A DNA stretch of 28,514 bases from Bipolaris cookei (lineage: Eukaryota > Ascomycota > Dothideomycetes > Pleosporales > Pleosporaceae): the NCBI GenBank assembly GCA_002286855.1, contig NRSV01000060.1:1-28514 (forward strand), given 5' to 3'. Positions 20,017-28,004 of this stretch are shown in pieces (within the stretch, counting starts at the first letter, position 1; the number at the start of each line of letters is the position of its first letter). The notes beneath the pieces are model-generated. The model saw only the letters and a program-made list of their open reading frames with translations, was not told where the DNA came from and searched no databases. A program made the translations under genes and the position numbers.

Positions 20017-21554
20017 TATCTACATCTAAAGCTAAATAGATTGTTATTCGTATTTAATCTAGACACTCCTGTGAATACGTGAGAGTATATTACTATTTTA
20101 AAGAACCTGAATCGGCTAGGTGATGCAAAGGATTGAACGATACACGTGGAAGTCAGATGCAAGAGTAGAGACGGGAACTGGGTCGTGTCACGTGGACAGT
20201 TAGGAAAGTTTTTATAAGGCGTCATGGGGTTTTTGAAGGGACTGTGTATGATATTTTGAAATGATATCTACTAAAACGAATTAGTATGCCTTTAAGGTCA
20301 TGCAACAATACTGGGCTCCGGCCAAGCTACTGCTCCCAACAATAGGGCATGATAATTTCCAACACTCTGCTCGTTAGGTATCAACTGCCGCTGCAGGGGC
20401 TAGAGCGCAGTATCGAAACACGCATCAAATCCTTCATAGCGATCACTTGCTTGAAAAGTTGATAGTAGTCGGGGACTTTCCGTCACCTAAACTGTTGGAA
20501 CAACCGATTGGAGGAGCTATACCCTGAAGGAGAACTATCCAGCTTGATAAGCCATGTTTAAAGCATACCCTGTTGCGCAAGGATTGCGGAAATTTTCGAG
20601 TTCTTATTCTTTGTTCTAGCCGCCTCTACAGACGGTACCGTCGATGCATGTATGGCTACCTCCAAAAGGATTTGTAACTGAGGATATGGGATGAGCCACT
20701 GAGAACACTGCATACCTCGAGCCGTCCCAGCAAAACTATACTAATCACCATGCGTCTACGATAGACATTGTAAAGTTGTAGGCGAGAACCAGTGTAATGA
20801 TTCAGCCGCATCCGCGCCGAAACGCCGCAACGCTGCATCCACCACAGCTCTTTTTTTCCTCCTACCATATTTCCTGGTCCACATTTCCTTCTTTCCACTC
20901 ACACCATCACGATTCATTCTTCTGCTAAGCGAGGCTGCGTGGATTACTTCCAAGTTTCCGCCCGTTTATCATGTGTTGCACGCGTAGGTGCAGTGAGAAA
21001 AATGGATGTTGTTTGTCGCACGCGTACGTGGAGTGGATTGATATGTGTATTGTGTGTGCTCTATTATCGACCCGCCTTATCGTTATTTATACGTGGTAGT
21101 TGTGGGCGTCAAGATCAGGTTCATTAAGGGTCTTTTTGGTTTCCCTAATCGACTCCCGGTGTTTACGTACTGGTGTAGTAATAGAGTTCCCTGAACATTC
21201 TTCGGTTGAGGTTCAACGAATCCAGGTACTTACATCTGACACCTCGGCTCAACTGAAGTCATTGCTTCTGCGGCCTTGCATAGGCTGCGACATCATGTTT
21301 CGCGGACGCCGAGCAGTAATGATTGGAGGGGCAGCTTACGTAGTACAAGGCGGCCTTTCTTGTGACCGCCCTTTGTGTTAGAAGAGGAGCATTTGTAGTT
21401 CCCGGAAAGCTGTGAATGGGTAGCCCAACTGATTTTCACATACCATCCAGCAGCGCACCCGACCCCTGATATAGAATCCTTTGTCAAGTTTCCATCCACT
21501 GCATCCACCCCAATTGAGGGCGTGGAGCACTGAACGTCGGACTTCTAAAGTCAT
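20017..21554. other. 1.5-kb non-coding stretch between two relics
   Basis: No gene, RNA gene or clear repeat is recognised. The left 150 bp are AT-rich. Short frames on both strands (for example around 20656-20953) carry no family motif. It probably represents decayed intergenic or repeat-derived sequence. Confidence 0.45.
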
Positions 21555-22997
21555 ATGAGCATCCCCGGAAATGGAGTCTCATATAGGATCGCACGGCGAG
21601 CGAGCCCGCCCTGACTCCATCAGTATACCACTCACACGCCTTACCAGAGCTTCAGAAACATATTAGATCCTAATGCGATACTCATCGAATGTCGGGTTGA
21701 GTATGCCATTGGTAGTGCCATTATTCTGTTGCGGTTCTTCGCAAGATGGAAGATTGCAGGATGGCAAGATTTTTACTGGGATGATTTCTTTGCATTCTCA
21801 TCTTGGGTCTTCTTCACCATGATTTATGCAATGGTAGAGTTTCTCAGTAAGTTTGCGATAACGATAAATGCCTTTATATAGAGATATCGGACTGTCCCTC
21901 CCAAGATGTAATCAGAGCTCCAATAACGATGACACAAGAGCAGCGCGAAGCACTGCCGCCTGAAACGCGGAAGTCCATGTGAGAAGGCGCAAAGGCGATG
22001 TTTGCCTCTTTTCACTTCCTGATCTTCCTCATCTGGAGTTTCAAGGGCTGCATACTATTCCTCCGTTTTACGTAAGCTCTACTATCTAGAAAAAAACAAC
22101 CTATACTTACTATACCATACAGGAGGAACACTCCACTATACAGATATGTACAAATAATTGGAGGTGTATCGATTGCAGCATACACCGCGACAATTATAAC
22201 GCAGACTACGCATTGTTTGCCGTTGAAAAGGAACTGGCAGATTCTTCCTGACCCTGGCAAAGAATGCTCAGCTGGCGTTGTCATCAACATTGTCATTGGA
22301 GTAGGCAATGTCTTGTAGGTAGTTTCATCAAATTGTGTAACAAATAGCTAACGCAATGGTAGGGTTGATGCAATGTTACTTGTAGTGCCTCTATGGATGC
22401 TCAAAAACTCACATATCAAACTTTGGCGGTGAGTTATTGCAGTTTTGCACCAAAAGCAAATGGTGCTCTAGCTAACTTCTGCCGACAGAAAAATCAGAAT
22501 CGTTTTTCTACTCTCCCTCAGACTTTTTGTCATGGGAATGGTTACGGCCCGCTGCATCTTGTCAATTGGAACTTCTGTTCAAGTAGCTCTCGCCTCAGTA
22601 TGGGCGTAGCGTGAGGCTATAAGTTCAAAAAGCTGTTCATGGTTAGTATCGAGCTATTTTGACGTCTCACCAAAGATTGTGTCAATTTTCACGGTTAATG
22701 CATCAGTTATAAACTGTCTGTTTAGAGCAGAAACCTAGGCAACGAGGAAATACACTAGTGATTACTCGTTGAAGAACTTTCGCACCTACCCAAACCCGTC
22801 ATGTAAAAAAGAAAAAAAGCAGCTTTGAGATTTACAAAAGGATAGATTTTGAGATGAAAATGAATGACATGGAGACTGTCAGGGGAGAGAGCATTGTCGA
22901 GTTGGTTACAGACCCGTCAGTTGCTTCATCTGCGTCGCAGTGGCGCTGCTCTGTAGAAGCGACAAGTCAAAATGGACACCCAAGACGCACGGGTTAA
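21555..22997 (+). pseudogene. Pth11-like rhodopsin-domain membrane protein, disrupted
   Basis: Conceptual exons show the fungal rhodopsin-domain pattern: ILLRFFARWKIAGWQDFYWD, then DDFFAFSSWVFFTMIYAMVE; MTQEQREALPPETR; GAKAMFASFHFLIFLIWSFK; TTHCLPLKRNWQILPDPGKE with CSAGVVINIVIGVGNVL; DAMLLVVPLWMLKNS; KIRIVFLLSLRLFVMGMVTA; SVQVALASVWA. At least four introns are expected. Three still have good borders: 22072-22122, 22315-22362 and 22429-22488, the last two with GCTAAC branch sites. The frame is broken by TGA at 21612-21614, TGA at 21980-21982 and TAG at 22607-22609. The first intron near 21847 is poorly defined, and the region after 22620 is degraded, although a tail-like segment (GESIVELVTDPSVASSASQW) survives to TAA 22995-22997. 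Intact relatives are seven-helix plasma-membrane proteins, some acting as host-surface sensors. Confidence 0.75.
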
Positions 22998-23601
22998 ACA
23001 ATTGATAGGGATAAAACAATGAAAATTACCTAAGACCCGCAATATGCAATTGGAGGTTTCAACCTCTCAAAGGCTAAATTGCTCCAACTACTACAGTTCG
23101 TATCCGAGTTGTCCGTTGGATACTCGATACTCAAGTTAGCCTTCCGGATCCACCTCTAATAAGTTGGCTTGACATGATGGGGGTAAAAGGATAGTGAATC
23201 GATATGAAAAGTCTGACAGCAGACTGCATGTTGTGGGTTCGCACCCAAGGTACCCAAATGTTGCGTGAAACATTCTAGGATATCGCAGCCTGCAAGATAG
23301 GACAAATCGCTAACAGGGGCTAGCTCTTCTGCACGAGTCATTAACCCCTATCGAATATCATATACGTGAAGGAATACTTCCTTGTATCTTCTCCACAATT
23401 GCTAAGGCTATAGTTTTGCACGCACACCATAGGCAACTGAATTTAAGGAGGGTATAGTAGTATCTTCAACAGCTCTGGTCCGTTACAGCCGCGGAAATGA
23501 ACCATAATAATATTCCCAAGCGACCTACCCAAATTGCCTTCCCTGCTTGTAAGGCATAACTATACTTCTTGAGCGAACTCATACCATTAACATCAACTAT
23601 C
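22998..23601. other. Non-coding stretch between two pseudogenes
   Basis: No gene is supported. The right part should be the former promoter of the O-methyltransferase relic; the rest shows no recognisable signal. Confidence 0.45.
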
Positions 23602-24953
23602 ATGCGAGTGCCAGACTATTCCAAGAACGTGATACAGTCTTTGGACTCTATCCGACCCACTCAGTTTGCAGACGATTTAGAGCAGTATGAAGCCGAAAAA
23701 GCCGCTCGACGCTTGCTGAATCGTCTCAAGACGCCGTTTGAGCAAGGTTGGAGGCTTTCGCTAGAGACACCTGTTCTTATAGCTGGTATTCAGGTTGCTC
23801 TTGACCTGCGTATCTAGGATCAATGGACCGAGGCAAACAAGAAGAAGCCAGGTGCAGCCATTGACTTAGAGCAGTTGTTGAAGTGGGCCAATAAGCAAAT
23901 TGAGCCGAATTTATTGCGTAAGTTCACGTTGTCGAGAATGAGTAAGAGAAGAATCAGATCGGGCAAAATACTGACATGGAATCACGCAGGGAGATTTTTT
24001 CGGCATCTTGCTGCACTTTATGTGCTCGAAGAAACAGATGTTGACACATGGAAACCAACGCCTTACTCGCTTTCTCTTGGAGACACGGAATTGTATACTG
24101 ACCAGATCACTCAATGCGGGTATGTCCGAACCTGCACAGTAATGTTTGATTGATTGATAGCCTACTTACTAACACGCTTAGCACCGACCATACAATTCCC
24201 ACCGGGATTAATCTTCCACAGTTCCTTCAAAAGTACAATTACCGTGAACCCATTGACTTGCAAGCTCTCGACAACTACCGCGACATGACCAACGGCACAG
24301 ATCTCTTCGCTCTCTGCGCAGCGAACCCAGGGGACAAAGGTAGCAGTTTTATGAGTCTTATGAAGGCACTGTGAAACCACAAGATGGCATGTACCGACGT
24401 ATACGACACCCGCAAAATCATCTGCGGAGCCGACATTTCGCCGGGAAAGCCTTTATTCATTGACATTGGCGGTGCCCATGGCCTCGACACATCACGCCTT
24501 CTAGAAAGACATGGCGATCTCCCCGTCAACGTGCTCATTGTGCAAGATACTCCCGAAGTCATCGCCATGCCGATTGAGCATCTCGACCCGCGTATCGTAA
24601 AGCAAGCCTACGACTTCTTCACGCCGCAACCCCAAATCCACGCTCGCGCATACTTTTTCCACGCAGTCCCGCACGACTGGCCCGACGCCGACTGCGTGGG
24701 AATGTTTTCGCAGGTCAAGGCTGCATTCAAGCCGGGGTACTCGAAGCTTTTGATCTACGAGGTTGTGCTGCCGAAGAAGGGGGCGACTAGTCTAATGACG
24801 ACGTTGGATTTGCAGCTGATGAATTGTACGAGTGGGCTGGAGAGGACGGAGGGACATTGGAAGCGGTTGCTTTGTGAGGCTGAGTTTAGAGTTGTGGGGG
24901 TTAGCCGGCATCCTCGGACTGTGGAGAGTATTATTGAAGCAGATTTGATGTAA
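23602..24953 (+). pseudogene. SAM-dependent O-methyltransferase, disrupted by two nonsense codons
   Basis: From ATG 23602, three exons (23602-23917, 23990-24119, 24182-24953) join in frame with canonical introns of 72 and 62 nt. The product has the layout of the plant-type O-methyltransferase family (Pfam Methyltransf_2): an N-terminal dimerisation and winged-helix part (RRFFRHLAALYVLEET), a SAM-binding loop FIDIGGAHG (about 24456-24482), VLIVQDTPEVI, the catalytic-histidine motif HAVPHDWPDAD (His codon about 24672) and a C-terminal CEAEFRVVGVSRHP. The frame is broken by TAG at 23815-23817 (position of an expected Trp or similar) and TGA at 24372-24374. No frameshift is seen, so inactivation looks recent, or the stops could be sequencing errors. 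Intact relatives methylate hydroxyls of polyketides and other secondary metabolites. An ATG at 24384 could start a fragment holding the catalytic half. Confidence 0.8.
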
Positions 24954-25407
24954 GATGTGGAGAAGCTGGTAGAAGGAAAGACTTTATTTGGGGACTGGTC
25001 TTTTCGTCTTTCGCTGTTTTGTGCGATGCGCCTCAATCTGAGATCTTCGTCGAAAGGTATTCGATGTGTATATGCTATGCTATAGATGCTGCTGTTTGCT
25101 TTCGTAAGAAAGTCATTAAAAGAGATGCAAAGAATGACACAAGGGGCTGCGACATATTGTCCAGTAGATGAGACTATGAAAGTAGAGAAAGCCCAAGAAT
25201 TTGAACACAACAGGCTGCCGGTGCTTGATTAATCTAGCATGGATATCGCATTTGCCCAAGTCATATAACAAGAGGATGTCAAAGTCCGGGTCGCTATGTT
25301 CTCTAAATGGTAAGTTTAGAAATCTGTTCCCATAAAAAGAAATCAATAAACATCTACTATCGAAATTACACCACTGTGTAAAGTAGGCAAGTGTAGAAAA
25401 AAATGAC
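24954..25407. other. Intergenic between the O-methyltransferase relic and the tRNA gene
   Basis: No gene is supported. Frames on the minus strand (24755-25409) run antisense to the methyltransferase relic and show no motif. Confidence 0.45.
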
Positions 25408-25415
25408 AAAAAAAA
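25408..25415 (-). terminator. RNA polymerase III terminator of the tRNA-Gly gene
   Basis: On the minus strand this is a run of eight T, starting 13 nt after the discriminator base of the tRNA. Four or more T on the non-template strand suffice for Pol III termination, so the terminator is intact. Confidence 0.75.
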
Positions 25416-25443
25416 GGAATTAATGATTGCATCGGCCGGGAAT

Positions 25444-25496
25444 CTAATTGAATGTTAGGTACAAGCTTCGAATACTGGGCTGGATATAAGACTTAC
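25444..25496 (-). other. Spliceosomal-type intron inside the tRNA T-loop
   Basis: The 53-nt insert begins GTAAGT, carries ACCTAACATT (branch-site consensus CTAAC, at 25458-25454) and ends CAATTAG. Its length, donor, branch site and branch-to-acceptor spacing are the same as in the spliceosomal introns of protein genes in this window (mostly 50-60 nt). GT-AG removal restores the T-loop TTCGATT exactly. No inverted repeats or clear target duplication are seen at its ends. Confidence 0.75.
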
Positions 25497-25515
25497 CGAA
25501 CCCGGGGCTAGCCGA

Positions 25516-25534
25516 AACTGTTCTCTGGGAGAGA
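25516..25534 (-). other. Canonical tRNA intron (after position 37)
   Basis: A 19-nt insert separates A37 from T38 in the anticodon loop, the standard place for eukaryotic nuclear tRNA introns cut by the SEN endonuclease. It contains a small hairpin, TCTCT-ccc-AGAGA. Confidence 0.8.
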
Positions 25535-25570
25535 TGGCAACGGCTAATTTTACCACTAAACCACCGATGC

Positions 25571-26095
25571 TAGTGTTGTGATTTGATGACGATAATTTCA
25601 ATATGAGTCTTTATAATAGGATAAAAAACGCTGAGCGGGTGGCATAGGGATGTTTGTTTTATTCGCAACTGGGACTGCAGAGCGGGGATGCGTTGCAAAT
25701 TTGCTCGCTTAGACGCACATCAAGTGGCTTGACTGTTGTGAGGTTAGCGAAGAGTGTTTCTGGGTGCCGGGGCAGAGTAGTTCCAACTGAGAGCCACTAA
25801 ACGACCGAACACGTGAGCTTCTAGCACATACAATGGTACTAGCTGAGCAGAGTTTCAAGAGCATGATGTTTAAAGTGTAACAAGGGGGCCATGTGCTCTT
25901 GCGGGTTCATCTAGCTCGATGCTTGAGATAGGTGCACGGGAGTGCGGGCAGTATTCAATTACGTCGTGGAGTATTGTTGATAGGGATGAGACATCAGATG
26001 GGGCGAGGTTGCTGCTCAACGTTGGAGTTTGGGGATTGACAGTGATTACGTGCTTAGAGAGACTTATTCGGCGGATTCACGCCTGTAACAGCGAT
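25571..26095. other. Non-coding stretch between the tRNA gene and the hAT element
   Basis: No gene is supported. It includes the upstream flank of the tRNA gene (CAACACTA just before its 5' end on the minus strand). It shows no hAT coding sequence, so the broken transposase at the right edge does not continue here. Confidence 0.45.
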
Positions 26096-26180
26096 TGACA
26101 TGGTCAGGCAACCCAAGTTGCCCGACCAGGCCCAGCCCAGCCCAAGTGCCCCATGGGCGCCCATGGGGCATTTGGGCACG
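26096..26180. repeat. Left terminal region with two hairpins
   Basis: A stem of 12 bp with one mismatch (26101-26128, TGGTCAGGCAAC / GTTGCCCGACCA, loop of 4) is followed by a 36-nt palindrome with one mismatch (26141-26176). In the + strand sequence these are the outermost parts of the 3' end of the transposase gene's element. Such subterminal structure may bind the transposase or form cruciforms. Confidence 0.7.
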
Positions 26181-26372
26181 GCCAAGCTTTTGACATTAGT
26201 ATTACTAATCTATGTATAAATGGTTGGTCTTGCTACTAGTATAAAACGCTTGTTCTGAAGTGCAATATCAACTCACTTATATAATGAGGGATAAGATCTT
26301 CTACTATATTACTACATTTCTACGATAACAGAACTTCGAACAAACAACGTGCGTGCGTAACACGGTACTAAT

Positions 26373-27756
26373 CTACTCGCTACTGCCATCATACCACATA
26401 CTATCTGACAACTGTTCGAGTAGCGGAGACTCGACGCTAAACAACGCTGCCTCAGAGCCGCGATACTCATCGTGCTGGTGCTTTCCAACATCAATTAGAC
26501 CGCTATTACCCCAATGGTTAAGACATAATAGCGCTTCTGACGTTACCTCATTGAGACGTCGTCGGCGACTATCTAATACAAAACCCGCAGTACTAAATAC
26601 TCTCTCGGCTTCAGAACTCATAGCAGGTGTTGAGTATACGTCGATAGCAAATCGTGAGATTGATGGATACTTTGCTCGCACTTGATCCCGTAACCAATAT
26701 TGGAAGGGTACTAGGTTATCATCCGTCTCGAGCTCACTNTCAACTTTTAACAACGGGTGAGCTGTTTGTACGACCTTCTTAAAGTAAGGGCTATTAATTT
26801 TCTCGAATGGGACGTTATCGTATACAATCCAACGAAAGATGTCTTTACGGAGAATGTCTGGATCGCTAGCCTCGGTGAGACGGTCGTGAGTTGATTGCTG
26901 CTTTAGATCGCCGTGGTCAAATGTTGCTATTGAGTAGTCTTGATGAAGTTGGCTCACAGCGTCGGTGACATGCTCCTTGTACGTCTTGTAGTGGATGTCT
27001 TTAAAGTGCTTAATGTGATAGGCTAGAGCCTAGTTGGTGTGTTGTACCTCGATGGAATCTCGGCCTGCTCCTAAAATCCGGATGCCACCTAGAGCTCCGA
27101 GTCTCGCCGAGACTCGGTGCGCTCTGACCGACAACCGGAGCGACTAGGTCTTATCGACTCGATTGTGCAGGGGCAGCTAGCACTGTATATAGATAGCTAC
27201 GTAGCTCAGAAGCTCAGTTCTCTATCGAATACAATCTTGTTACCAGGCATCGGCAACCTTTGCGCAGCCTCTCACACTTAATTACTCCTTTTGATCCACC
27301 CTGCGTACGCACAGGCTCTCCAAGAGTTGGTCTAGCAAGGTGACAAGCCTTGCACAAGAAACACTCTGTTCTCTCGACCTTCCTAGTCTTCGTATTCACT
27401 CTTGGTCCGATTAATGGTACTCCATAACGCCACCACCAAGCACTTGTTCGTTTGTGTCGCTCTAATAACTCAAACCCCTGAAGGGGGCGGGCACCAGCAT
27501 TCCAATCGATCCACTTATAATCGAACGGCATAGATATAACGGGAGCCGGCTCAGCTAAGGCGACAACAGTGTCCTCATAGGTCTCTTGAAATTAAGTAGG
27601 TACCTCTAGCTGGCTTGATTGGAGGGTAGAAAGGGTAGATCCGTCATCTTCATAGATACTAAACGTTCGATCAAAGGGGCCTTGAACAGGTGGTTCTGGG
27701 TCAAATTGCGTGCCAGGAAAGTCGCGCTGGCTCGCAAACTGAAAGTTAAAAGTCAT
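26373..27756 (-). pseudogene. hAT transposase, internally deleted and interrupted
   Basis: Translation starts at ATG 27756 (MTFNFQFASQRDFPGTQFDP) and meets TAA at 27594-27592, probably a former CAA. The same frame continues from 27531 through a BED-like zinc-finger part (RTSAWWWRYGVP, ECFLCKACH) and is lost around 27214-27300, likely by a frameshift. Coding-like sequence resumes near 26960 with an N-terminal-type segment (FRWIVYDNVPFEKINSPYFK), which runs straight into a C-terminal-type segment (FQYWLRDQVRAKYPSISRFA, then MSSEAERVFSTAGFVLDSRR). The last is the hAT dimerisation domain. The catalytic core that should lie between them is missing. An undetermined base (n, 26739) sits close to this junction. 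The protein cannot be an active transposase. Confidence 0.8.
27097..27117. repeat. Perfect 21-nt hairpin palindrome
   Basis: CCGAGTCTCG and CGAGACTCGG form a 10-bp stem around a single C, within the decayed part of the hAT transposase gene. Confidence 0.8.
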
Positions 27757-27933
27757 ATTAATAGTGTAGAATAGTTTCTTGATATAGAAGTAGAGCAGAG
27801 ATATAGAGTATTGTAGGTAAGAGATGAGATGAGGTGAGACTTCTAATATCGCTGTGGATTGACTGGTAACCTTACACTACACAGCGTCATAAGCTTAACT
27901 ATATTAGTACTAGCGCTACCTAAAATGGCTAGA

Positions 27934-28004
27934 GCAGTCCTGCCCATGGGCCCCATGGGCGCCCATGGGATTCAGACCATGGGGATGGGCGCCCGACCAT
28001 GTCA
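27934..28004. repeat. Right terminal region with nested palindromes
   Basis: It contains overlapping palindromes (GCCCATGGGC, GGGCCCCATGGG and the 18-bp CCCATGGGCGCCCATGGG at 27952-27969) and ends GGGCGCCCGACCATGTCA. It mirrors the left end of the hAT element at 26096-26180. Confidence 0.7.

Larger units (their letters stand above)
25428..25570 (-). tRNA. tRNA-Gly(GCC) with a normal anticodon-loop intron and an extra intron-like insert in the T-loop
   Basis: On the minus strand the gene opens GCATCGG and closes CCGATGC plus discriminator A, a perfect 7-bp acceptor stem. The A box reads TGGTTTAGTGG. The D-stem is GTTT/AAAT, the anticodon stem AGCCG/CGGCT, and the loop TTGCCA-T with anticodon GCC. 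A 19-nt intron (25534-25516) sits after base 37, the usual place. The T-stem CCGGG/CCCGG and loop TTCG-ATT are split by a 53-nt insert (25496-25444) between positions 57 and 58. Without both inserts the molecule is 71 nt, the normal size of eukaryotic tRNA-Gly(GCC), and every stem is fully paired. A T8 terminator follows. The insert splits the Pol III B box, so the gene may be silent. It is nevertheless undamaged elsewhere, unlike an old pseudogene. Confidence 0.85.
26096..28004 (-). mobile_element. Internally deleted hAT transposon, about 1.9 kb
   Basis: The ends are inverted: TGACATGGTC at 26096-26105 and its complement GACCATGTCA at 27995-28004, with further imperfect matching inward. Both ends also contain the same 18-bp palindrome CCCATGGGCGCCCATGGG (26150-26167 and 27952-27969). 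Between them, on the minus strand, lie the first part and the dimerisation part of a hAT transposase without its catalytic core. Length is well below a full hAT element (usually 3-4 kb). I found no matching 8-bp target duplication at these ends, so the exact borders are uncertain. Confidence 0.7.

Noticed and set aside
21555..24953. Secondary-metabolite cluster formed by the rhodopsin-domain and O-methyltransferase relics
   Set aside because: No backbone enzyme, transporter or regulator is in the window and both are broken. Proximity alone is not enough.
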